From assembly GCF_002532075.1 (NCBI RefSeq), contig NZ_LYXE01000090.1, positions 1 to 64,000 of the forward strand: a stretch of DNA of 64,000 nucleotides, written 5' to 3'. Below, piece by piece: positions 34,458 through 42,227 of the stretch (positions are counted from its first letter, which is position 1; every line of letters starts with the position of its first letter). The DNA comes from Candidatus Chloroploca asiatica. Its GTDB lineage: Bacteria; Chloroflexota; Chloroflexia; Chloroflexales; Chloroflexaceae. A model generated the notes under the pieces. That model was not told the DNA's origin, did no database searches, and worked only from the letters and a program-made list of their open reading frames with translations. The position numbers and the translations under genes were made by a program.

Positions 34458-36803
34458 TTAACGCAAGTACTGCCGGAACCAACTTACTTGCTCTTGCGCC
34501 GCATAGAGTTGATTCTCGTCATCAAAGAGGCCGTGACCCTCACCAAAGAACTTGACCATCCGTGCCGGCACCTTACGATTGACCAATTGCAGATGCAGAT
34601 TCTCGTTCTGCACAATCGGCAGGAAATCACCCGTACCGTGGAAGGTCAGGACAGGCGTGCGAATACGGCTAACATTGTACGACGGCGAGTCGTTCTGATA
34701 CTCTTGCGGGATAGTAAAGGGGGGCAACCCCATCAAATGTGGCATCAGCGAGGCATACCCACGGTTCCACTCGGTGATCGTATCAACCAGCGCACACTGC
34801 GGATTGGCCGCACTGTAGAGCGTTGGGTGGCGTACAATGCTCTGCAAGGTAAAGTAGCCGCCGTACGAGCACCCCGTAATGCCTACCCTGCCCTGGCGTG
34901 TCCACCCACGGCGGATCATCTCGCGCACAATCGCAGCCTGTTCGTCAATATCAATTGCCCCAAAATTGCTGCCATCAGCCAGGCTATTAAAGATCGCTGG
35001 CGTATACCCAGGACGCCCCGCTACCGGCGTGACGAGCAAGGCCAAGCCCATACTCGGCAGCAACGCATACGGATCTTCCACATTCGTCAACCACCGATTG
35101 ATCATCGCTGACCCAGGGCCACCCTGTTGCCACACGATAATCGGCACATTGCGTGGCGGGAAGGCCGCTCCAGCCGGTTGAATCAGCACCCCAACCCGCG
35201 TTTGCCCATTTGGCAGCCGGAAACTCACCGGATCCTGGCGGAGATTCGCAAACACGCGCAACTCTTCGCCCACCCAGGTCAGACGGGCCAGACCGCGGCC
35301 ATCCCAACCCATCCGATAGATGTCGGGCGGCTCGGTAAACGAGGTGTGCGTAAAGACGATCTGGCGGCTACGGTTCGTGGTAAAGACATTGTAATAGGCC
35401 CCTGCACGATTCGACAGGTTGCGCACTTCGCCACTGCGTCGGTTGTAGTAATAGACATGGCGATCCGTCCCACGGGCCGCACGGAAGATAAGCTCATCCT
35501 GCGAGACCATTTCACCGACGACACTCGCAAAGGCCGCACTGCTAAAGAGATTATTTTCAAACCGCCCTAGTTCACGGAGTTGACGGTCATAGAAACGGTA
35601 CGAAAGCCGCTCACTGAACTGCAACGCATAGATCGGGTGCGTGCGCCCACGGATGCGTGCCGGGTGCCAAGCCTCGACAAGCAATACCTGACCATCAGGT
35701 GACCAGTCGCTCGCAAAGAGCACCGGCGGCGCGGCAGCACCTTTGTCGGGCTGCAAAAGCTGCACGGCACCGCTCACCGTATCCATCACATACGTGTTGT
35801 TATTCTGCAACACCGGATTGATCGACGGGGGCAGATTGCCGGTCACGTCACGGTAGACCTCTTCCGAGAGCAGGGCACCATCAAAGATAAAACGCTGATC
35901 CTCAAAATCGGCCAATCCATAAATCGAAAACGCCAACTGGTTGCCATCTGGTGTCCAGACGGCACTTGCCAACGCCGAGGCAATATCAATTGTGGTTACA
36001 TACCGCGAACCCTGGTCAACGGTGTAGAGCAACAGATCAAGCGAGGTTGGCGTAACCGCCACCGTCTCGGTCTCATCACCCTCTTGCATCATCCACATCC
36101 GCTGCAACGCGACGGCATGTTGGCGCTGCGCCTGGGCAATCCGTCCCTGCATCGCCGCAGGTGCAACCGGACGATCCGTCACTATCGCACTTGCGGGTCG
36201 CGGGTGTCCAATACGCACCCGTACTGGCTTGGAAAAATCCTCCTCGCCCGCTGCTTCCTCAGGAAAGAGTACGAGCAAAAACCGGTTCAGGTCGGGTGAA
36301 ATCGAGACAAGCCCTGTATCAACAGGCAACCGCAGCGGCATCACGCTCAACTCGAGGGTCGACCGATTGATCCCCAGTTTCACAAACGCATCTTCAGGCT
36401 CAAAGGCACGAAGATCAAGCGCGACTGAACCCAGCGTCTCGTTGTCGAGCCACGCAAAATCAGAAAAACCAAGCAAGGGGAGGGGGATAAATGGCCCGAA
36501 GAGTTCCGGATCAATAACGACGGTCGATCCATCCTGAATGTTCAAAAAGCCGATCGTCTCATCCGATGTATAAAGAATGGTCTGATCATCGGGACTCACT
36601 GGACTTGACGGTACGGTGTAGACAGTCTCACCCTGGAGTCGTGCGATACGCTCAACTTCTTCTTCACTCAAAAGATCCGGCGGACGTTTCTCATCGAAAC
36701 GAACTGACACAACATTGTTGGGGCCTGTCTGGGCCTGGACAGGCGTCACACTGGCAGCCATTGCCACAATCAGCAGCACGAACATCCATGTGTGGAGACG
36801 CAT
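34458..36803 (-). CDS. Secreted S9 family (prolyl oligopeptidase-like) peptidase
   Basis: The 781-residue exported serine peptidase has a signal peptide (residues 1-26, ending PVQAQ) and a beta-propeller-like N-terminal half. A C-terminal alpha/beta-hydrolase domain carries the catalytic Ser in GITGCSYGGYF, Asp in FHGTGDFLPI and His in GEGHGLFDDENQ. Family members cleave short peptides, often dipeptides from the N-terminus. The ATG at 36803 has AAGGAG seven bases upstream; the longer frame to 36923 includes promoter sequence. It is divergent from the LCP gene. Outer location suggests scavenging of extracellular peptides, which would match the peptidases at 12-17 kb. Confidence 0.92.
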   Translation of the reverse strand: MRLHTWMFVLLIVAMAASVTPVQAQTGPNNVVSVRFDEKRPPDLLSEEEVERIARLQGETVYTVPSSPVSPDDQTILYTSDETIGFLNIQDGSTVVIDPELFGPFIPLPLLGFSDFAWLDNETLGSVALDLRAFEPEDAFVKLGINRSTLELSVMPLRLPVDTGLVSISPDLNRFLLVLFPEEAAGEEDFSKPVRVRIGHPRPASAIVTDRPVAPAAMQGRIAQAQRQHAVALQRMWMMQEGDETETVAVTPTSLDLLLYTVDQGSRYVTTIDIASALASAVWTPDGNQLAFSIYGLADFEDQRFIFDGALLSEEVYRDVTGNLPPSINPVLQNNNTYVMDTVSGAVQLLQPDKGAAAPPVLFASDWSPDGQVLLVEAWHPARIRGRTHPIYALQFSERLSYRFYDRQLRELGRFENNLFSSAAFASVVGEMVSQDELIFRAARGTDRHVYYYNRRSGEVRNLSNRAGAYYNVFTTNRSRQIVFTHTSFTEPPDIYRMGWDGRGLARLTWVGEELRVFANLRQDPVSFRLPNGQTRVGVLIQPAGAAFPPRNVPIIVWQQGGPGSAMINRWLTNVEDPYALLPSMGLALLVTPVAGRPGYTPAIFNSLADGSNFGAIDIDEQAAIVREMIRRGWTRQGRVGITGCSYGGYFTLQSIVRHPTLYSAANPQCALVDTITEWNRGYASLMPHLMGLPPFTIPQEYQNDSPSYNVSRIRTPVLTFHGTGDFLPIVQNENLHLQLVNRKVPARMVKFFGEGHGLFDDENQLYAAQEQVSWFRQYLR

Positions 36804-36845
36804 ATGCACTCCTTCTTGCACATCAGTCAGCATTGAAATGTGGCT

Positions 36846-36878
36846 ATCATACCAGATTTTGTCAGAAAATGATATACT
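36846..36878. promoter_or_regulatory. Divergent extended -10 promoters, S9 peptidase and LCP
   Basis: On the minus strand TGG-TATGAT (36854-36846) is an extended -10 that would start the S9 transcript about 36 nt before its ATG. On the plus strand TGA-TATACT (36870-36878) is an extended -10 for the LCP gene. Neither has an obvious -35, as expected for extended -10 promoters. The two lie only some 15 bp apart, so they may compete. Confidence 0.45.
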
Positions 36879-36943
36879 GAACAGACTACTAAGGTACCTT
36901 GCAACCTTGTCTAACCCATCCACGAACAGCAGGATTGTCAGTT

Positions 36944-38719
36944 ATGGAGTGTCGTGAGGCGCAGAGCTTGATCGATGCAGGTGTTCGACCTGGATCTACG
37001 AATCAACAGCGAAAACAACTTGGTTTTCATATCGCTCAGTGTCCTGAGTGTCGTGCCTACCTTACAGATATCACGCCCCTAGTGAGCCCACGGCCCGCGC
37101 CCACCACCCTGGGCACATCAGTGGCTCACCTCGAAGCGCCGACAGCCCGCCCGCTCGAAAACCCGGCACCAGCCGCATCACCCCTCAGCCCCGACGGGTC
37201 GACAACCTACACGGACGTACCCGCACCTCACGCGGACGCGCCAGTGGCCCTGCCGCCCGCAAACCCGGTGCCACTATATGGCGTGACCCCAAACGAGCAT
37301 GACGCTTCCGATCTCCTCACTTCGCTTCTAATGGATAGCCCTGAACCACCGCCACCACTCAGGCGCCGTCGGGCAGTGTTGTCGCCGCATCGGCGCCCGC
37401 CACCCTGGCTTACCTATGTCGTCATAAGTCTGCTTGGTGCCCTGGCCTTGAGCCTGGGCTTCACCGCCGGACGAGTGGCCCGTGCCGCGTATACGATTCG
37501 TGAGAATGTAGCGGCCATGCAAGTGGCACCTGCGGCTCCTCGTGCAGTCACACCTGCCCTCGTTGTCCCTACCGAATCTTCGGGCTTTTCAGTGCCAACG
37601 TCGCTTGCCACAACAGACGCTGTTGGCACCGAACTATTGCTTCCTTCACCAACGCCGACGCCAGCAGTTGCCATTGCGGCAACCGAAATCGCTATTGCAA
37701 CAGCCCTGGCGCTGATGACCCCTTCGAGCCTCCCCATCGAAGCGACCGCTGTCCCTTATCTTGCGCCTTCAGTAGAACCAGATGCCGGGCTTGTGATGGT
37801 ACCTTCACCAACCACTGATCCGGCCCCACCAGACCTGAGTCCGACCCCTATCAGGCTGCCAACCATTGATGGCACGGTGCCACTGCCGACCCTGATCCCA
37901 ACGATCAATGTGGTGCCAGCAAGCACGCAACCACAACATATTTTGCTGCTTGGCAGCGACCGACGGCCCGGTGAGGGGTGGCAGAATCGGTCTGATGCGA
38001 TTATGATCGTACGGGTTGAGCCTGATACCCAGCGGATCGCCCTGCTCTCACTCCCTCGCGATCTTATTGTGGAAATCCCGGGCTATGGCTGGGCACGCAT
38101 CAATGCGATGACGGCCTACAGCGGCCTTGATCCTGGGGCTGGTTCGGGGATCGAGCTTGCCCGCAAAACGGTCAGTAACCTCCTCGATCTCCCCATCGAC
38201 TATGTCGTACGCGCCGATTTCCAGGCTTTTATGACCGCGATCGATGCAATTGGCGGCATTGAGATCAATGTCGAAACTGAACTCTATGATCCAATGTATC
38301 CAACCATTGATTATGGTTATATGGTGGCCCATTTCTTGCCGGGCACACAATGGATGGACGGGTACTCGGCCCTGATCTATAGCCGTATCCGGCATCCCGA
38401 CAGCGACTATGCGCGCTCACGCCGCCAGCAAGAAGTTATTCAGGCGATTATGAGCCGGGTGCGTGACCAAAATATTATTGTCCAGGCCCAGATGCTTTCT
38501 GATTTGAGTACCGCGTTACGCGATCATATGGTGACCGATTTTTCCCTTGAAGAGATGATCGGTCTGGCCTGGGCTTTTCGCAACTTTTCACCTGAAGATG
38601 TTGAGCGCTATACTCTCGACGAAAACCTGACCACCGTCGGGCTTCCCGGCGATCAGTATGCCATCACGACCTCATCCTGGGCGCTTCAACTTGTCCGTAG
38701 CCAACTCGTTGGGCAGTGA
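36944..38719 (+). CDS. LytR-CpsA-Psr protein with N-terminal zinc finger
   Basis: The 591-residue protein combines three parts. Residues 1-45 form an anti-sigma-type zinc finger (Cys3, then His29-x3-Cys33-x2-Cys36, in FHIAQCPECRAYL). A Pro/Ala-rich stretch leads to one membrane helix (about 155-176). Outside the membrane, after a Pro/Thr-rich stalk, is an LCP domain from about residue 330 (HILLLGSDRRPG, SLPRDLIVEIPGYG). It ends with RIRHPDSDYARSRRQQEVI, which holds the family's pyrophosphate-binding Arg residues. LCP enzymes attach glycopolymers to the cell wall. The ATG at 36944 is chosen because the zinc finger begins there. The fusion suggests a cytoplasmic sensing or sigma-binding head on a wall ligase. 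Confidence 0.88.
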   Translation: MECREAQSLIDAGVRPGSTNQQRKQLGFHIAQCPECRAYLTDITPLVSPRPAPTTLGTSVAHLEAPTARPLENPAPAASPLSPDGSTTYTDVPAPHADAPVALPPANPVPLYGVTPNEHDASDLLTSLLMDSPEPPPPLRRRRAVLSPHRRPPPWLTYVVISLLGALALSLGFTAGRVARAAYTIRENVAAMQVAPAAPRAVTPALVVPTESSGFSVPTSLATTDAVGTELLLPSPTPTPAVAIAATEIAIATALALMTPSSLPIEATAVPYLAPSVEPDAGLVMVPSPTTDPAPPDLSPTPIRLPTIDGTVPLPTLIPTINVVPASTQPQHILLLGSDRRPGEGWQNRSDAIMIVRVEPDTQRIALLSLPRDLIVEIPGYGWARINAMTAYSGLDPGAGSGIELARKTVSNLLDLPIDYVVRADFQAFMTAIDAIGGIEINVETELYDPMYPTIDYGYMVAHFLPGTQWMDGYSALIYSRIRHPDSDYARSRRQQEVIQAIMSRVRDQNIIVQAQMLSDLSTALRDHMVTDFSLEEMIGLAWAFRNFSPEDVERYTLDENLTTVGLPGDQYAITTSSWALQLVRSQLVGQ

Positions 38720-38762
38720 TGTGTCAAAACGTAGCGTCTCTGCGTCTTTGCGTCAACACGGA

Positions 38763-39800
38763 TCAACGCACGTACACCCCGATTGCATCAGGGACTGCTC
38801 GCGGCGAACCGGGCCAGATCGGTTGCCCGCGCCAGGTCGCCTGCGTTGAGGTGTCGTCGTCACCACCAAGGGCATCCCGGCATCCCATCGCCCGCAATGC
38901 CTGCGCCAGCTCGATCCCGGTGATCCCCCGGCTGTTCGCCAGCACGACAAACGAGTGCCCGTTGGGAAGATCACCTACACAGACAGCCGTTTTCGGATAG
39001 GTGCCCTGATAGATCATGATCCGCCAGTCGAGTTGCACAAAATCTTCGTTCAACGGGTTAAACGGAAGCTCGCCGTCACCAGGTTCAATGCGCTCAGGAT
39101 TGGCAATCTTGCCCTCCCAGAGGATCACCGGCCCCCCACCGACAGCCTGCCAACAGGCGGCAAGTGCCGTCGCATCAAAGAGCCCGATCAACGCCCGCTG
39201 GTCATAGGTGAGACAGAGCACCCCTCGCCCTGCGTTGACCCGGTGGATCACCCCGTTGATCACAACACTTCCTTCATTGGACGTGCGGACAGCCCCGTGA
39301 AAGCCAAAGGCCATCGCGGCGAGCAGTTCCAGACCTTCACGCTGTGCATACGGGGCATTGGCCATCGTCGCCACCGTCGCAAGGTGGCGTTGCCGATCCA
39401 ACCAGATGGTGTCACCATGCTCATCGCTGCCAGGAAGCGCACCATCGGCCGTAATCAGTTCGAGATGCACCATCTCATCAAGCCGCACAACAATGTAGGC
39501 CAGTTCGCCACCACCCACTGGCCGCCGGTACCATTCCACCCGCCCCTCAGCGACCCGCTCTTGTAGGCTGCTGTCACGGTTGAAGGCTTCAAGTTGCTCG
39601 TTTGCCGCCGGTTGCATCATTCCAACCACCGCGTTGGCTCGTCCCACCAGCGCGTCTGCCCCTCGCGAACCCTGTTCGGTTGACGCAAACCCCCACCGTG
39701 AGAGAGTCGCTCGGCTGCCTGAAAAAGCTTGCACAACCATGACGAGCACGGCAAGTGGGACAAGCAATAGCGCAAGGTACTGTACACGACGAAGACTCAT
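38763..39800 (-). CDS. Phosphodiester glycosidase (NAGPA/DUF2233) family protein
   Basis: The 345-residue exported protein has one N-terminal membrane helix (about 7-25) and a C-terminal NAGPA-like domain. Typical segments are INGVIHRVNAGRGVLCLTYD and the final NGHSFVVLANSRGITGIEL. Family members cleave N-acetylglucosamine-1-phosphodiesters in cell-surface polymers, including teichoic-acid-type linkages. The ATG at 39800 sits six bases after a TATAAT on the minus strand and has no ribosome site, so a leaderless mRNA is likely. It converges with the LCP gene and is divergent from CapA. All three fit envelope glycopolymer work. Confidence 0.8.
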   Translation of the reverse strand: MSLRRVQYLALLLVPLAVLVMVVQAFSGSRATLSRWGFASTEQGSRGADALVGRANAVVGMMQPAANEQLEAFNRDSSLQERVAEGRVEWYRRPVGGGELAYIVVRLDEMVHLELITADGALPGSDEHGDTIWLDRQRHLATVATMANAPYAQREGLELLAAMAFGFHGAVRTSNEGSVVINGVIHRVNAGRGVLCLTYDQRALIGLFDATALAACWQAVGGGPVILWEGKIANPERIEPGDGELPFNPLNEDFVQLDWRIMIYQGTYPKTAVCVGDLPNGHSFVVLANSRGITGIELAQALRAMGCRDALGGDDDTSTQATWRGQPIWPGSPRAVPDAIGVYVR

Positions 39801-39806
39801 GGGTGT

Positions 39807-39859
39807 ATTATAGAACAAACGCGAATGAGCGGCCTTCCAGTTGAGCCTTGTGGTATTAT
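39807..39859. promoter_or_regulatory. Two divergent leaderless promoters
   Basis: On the minus strand TATAAT (39812-39807) ends six bases before the glycosidase ATG. On the plus strand the extended -10 TGG-TATTAT (39851-39859) ends seven bases before the CapA ATG at 39867. Both spacings place the transcription start at the A of the ATG. Neither gene has a Shine-Dalgarno sequence, and no good -35 was seen. These observations together support leaderless transcription in both directions. Confidence 0.55.
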
Positions 39860-39866
39860 AGCATGT

Positions 39867-42110
39867 ATGTGCAATAAACACCCTCTCACCAGTCAAAGCC
39901 TTATCTTACTCGTCCTTCTTCTGCTGCTCGGGCCACATCCTGTGGCGGCCCAGCGCAGCGACGGACTGGATCTGCCCCTCACCATGGCCAATCAGTGTGG
40001 CCATGGTGACGAGATCCATTTCACCTTCGCGGCCACCGGTGATACCTTCCCCCACGAAAATATTCAGGCCGTCGGTGAGCTGCTGGGGTACGATGTGCTC
40101 TTTGATGCCGTGCGCCCCTTTTTGCAGGCCGCCGATCTTGCCTATACCAATTTTGATGGCGCGATGCTAGCTGGCGCTGGCTATACCGGCTATCCCGCTT
40201 TTAACTATAATCCGGCCCTCGCAACAGCCCTCCGCAATGCCGGGATCGATCTCGTCTCGACCGCCAATAATCATATCCTCGACCGCGGCCCCGAAGGTCT
40301 CGATGCAACCCTCGCTGTCCTTGATGCCAATGGTCTTGCCCATCACGGGGCAGTACCCAGTACGGCGACGGAACGCCCGCCCTATCTACCGCTGACCTTG
40401 ACCCGTGATGGGGTGAGCATAACCATTGGTTTTATCGCGGCGACCTGGGGCACCAATGGCATTCCCGATTCGTTTCAACAAGTCAATTTACTCTATCAGC
40501 GCAATGCATATGGCGAACAGGGCGGGGTTCGCCAGAGCGTCCTTGATGCAGTGGCGCAGGCGGCCCGCGAAACCGATCTGGTCATCGTCGCCACCCACTG
40601 GGGCTTCGAGTATGAGTTCTATCCCCACGCGAGCCAGATCGAAGCCGCCCAGAGCCTCGCCGCAGCGGGTGCCGATGTGATCCTCGGGGCCCAACCCCAT
40701 ACGTTGCAACCAGTCGATCTGCTGGTCAATGGCGACCGTACAACCCTGGTGATCTATTCGCTCGCCAATTTCCTGGCATCACAGGGGGCCTTTCAGTCGC
40801 AGTCGTTTGCCGCAACGTCGGTCATCTTCTATGTCGGCCTCGCCCGTGCCAGCGATGGAACCGTCCGTATCACCGGGTATCGCTATCTGCCGACGATCCA
40901 TATCGAGGCCGATACGCGACCGGCCCCATTGCGCCCCGGTGAAGACGAGCGGGTAATGAACCATGTGCGCACCATCATGCGCGATCCCACCGGCATACGC
41001 CAGGTTCCTGCATTGCCACCTGAACCCGGAACACGCATTGAGGTCTGCCCAGAGGTGCGTCTGGCCGAGGTGCCAAGACATCCCATCCCCGGCGATTTCG
41101 CGCAGCATTATCAGACCCTTGGAGGCCTCGCACCCCGCCCACTGACCGATGCCATTGCTGTTCTTGGCTTGCCTCTCGGTGACATCACACATGAGCCAGG
41201 AGGTGATTGCGCCACGACTGTGCCCGTGTTCTACACTGAGCGCCAACGCCTCGAATGGCACGCCCAACAGCCCTGGCCCTATCGGGTCGTCGGTACGCAG
41301 CTTGGTACCGCAACCTTCCAGCGGCGCTATCCTGGTCTGCCGGTCGAGCGCCGTACCGATCTTGAGGCCCGTGATGCGTTTGCTGATCCCCGTTTTCGTG
41401 CTTTTTATCTGGAGTATGGCGGATTGAATATCTTTGGCTATCCAATTAGTGGTTCGCTCAATGAAGACCATCCGACGACTGGGGTTCCGACAACGGTACA
41501 GTATTTTGAACGTGCGCGCTTTGAACTGGCAACCGGTGTGTCTCCCGATGCCCCGCTCTCTGATCAGGTGCGCGCAGGGTTGCTTGGGGCCGAACTTCGT
41601 GCCCTCGGCGGCGCTGCGATGCTCTGTCCACATCTCGGTCAACTACCGACCCCAGGAGCAGTGAGTCAACCTGTCGCCCCTGCTTCACCGTTACCAGACA
41701 CGGCTGTGGTGCAACCAGGTTCTGATGGGCTCGTTGAAATCCTTGCTCAGGCAACCGCAGGTTCACCCGGCTGGTTTGCGTTTGTGGTGATTGCAGGGCT
41801 CGTCATTGCGCTCATCGCCTTGATCGTCATGGCTATCAACGATTGGCAGAACTACCGCCGCCGTCTGAGTCGGCAGGGCTATCGCCATCGCCGCACGGCC
41901 CACGAACGGTTTGCGGCTTCAACAGCACCTCCCGATCCAGCGCAACCTCTTGCTGAGGATGGCTTGCCCACCGTTGAGACTGGTACGACGCGCCGTGTTC
42001 CCGTGCGCCCATCCTCCCCGAAAGGCTCGACGCCACCCGCGCCTCCTCCTCACCCCAGGTCGGATGATGATGATGATGATCTCTTGAAGGAGTTGCTTGG
42101 ACGGCAGTAG
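39867..42110 (+). CDS. CapA-family (PGA_cap) exported protein
   Basis: The 747-residue protein has a signal peptide (ending HPVAAQ) and a CapA/PgsA-type metallophosphatase-like domain (about 40-330). Its motifs are AATGDTFPHENI, YTNFDGAM, STANNHILDRG, ATHWGFEYEFYPH and GAQPHTLQ. CapA proteins act in poly-gamma-glutamate or other capsule synthesis and export. A second region (about 380-600) is less clear. Near the C-terminus is a membrane helix (AFVVIAGLVIALIALIVMAI) followed by a basic, proline-rich tail. The tail has six Asp residues encoded by six GAT codons (42063-42080). The ATG at 39867 follows from the leaderless promoter and leaves a proper signal peptide. Confidence 0.87.
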   Translation: MCNKHPLTSQSLILLVLLLLLGPHPVAAQRSDGLDLPLTMANQCGHGDEIHFTFAATGDTFPHENIQAVGELLGYDVLFDAVRPFLQAADLAYTNFDGAMLAGAGYTGYPAFNYNPALATALRNAGIDLVSTANNHILDRGPEGLDATLAVLDANGLAHHGAVPSTATERPPYLPLTLTRDGVSITIGFIAATWGTNGIPDSFQQVNLLYQRNAYGEQGGVRQSVLDAVAQAARETDLVIVATHWGFEYEFYPHASQIEAAQSLAAAGADVILGAQPHTLQPVDLLVNGDRTTLVIYSLANFLASQGAFQSQSFAATSVIFYVGLARASDGTVRITGYRYLPTIHIEADTRPAPLRPGEDERVMNHVRTIMRDPTGIRQVPALPPEPGTRIEVCPEVRLAEVPRHPIPGDFAQHYQTLGGLAPRPLTDAIAVLGLPLGDITHEPGGDCATTVPVFYTERQRLEWHAQQPWPYRVVGTQLGTATFQRRYPGLPVERRTDLEARDAFADPRFRAFYLEYGGLNIFGYPISGSLNEDHPTTGVPTTVQYFERARFELATGVSPDAPLSDQVRAGLLGAELRALGGAAMLCPHLGQLPTPGAVSQPVAPASPLPDTAVVQPGSDGLVEILAQATAGSPGWFAFVVIAGLVIALIALIVMAINDWQNYRRRLSRQGYRHRRTAHERFAASTAPPDPAQPLAEDGLPTVETGTTRRVPVRPSSPKGSTPPAPPPHPRSDDDDDDLLKELLGRQ

Positions 42111-42148
42111 TTTCTGGTAACATGATCAGCGTCTTTTGTAACACGATC

Positions 42149-42157
42149 TGGTATGCT
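42149..42157 (+). promoter_or_regulatory. Extended -10 ahead of the biotin carboxylase gene
   Basis: TGG-TATGCT (42149-42157) matches the extended -10 pattern seen at three other promoters of this region. It would give a leader of about 60 nt. No convincing -35 was found. Confidence 0.35.
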
Positions 42158-42227
42158 AACATTGGCCTGGCGTTGTGGCCTTGCCGTAGCGCCGGGGTAG
42201 TCGCATTGAATGCAACGGTCTAATCCT

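Noticed and set aside
38720-38762. TCTCTGCGTCTTTGCGTC direct repeat between convergent LCP and glycosidase genes
   Set aside because: It is too short and imperfect to assign a function.
40779-41642. 287-codon minus-strand ORF opposite the CapA-like gene
   Set aside because: It has no recognisable domain, no ribosome site, and lies fully inside a convincing plus-strand gene.
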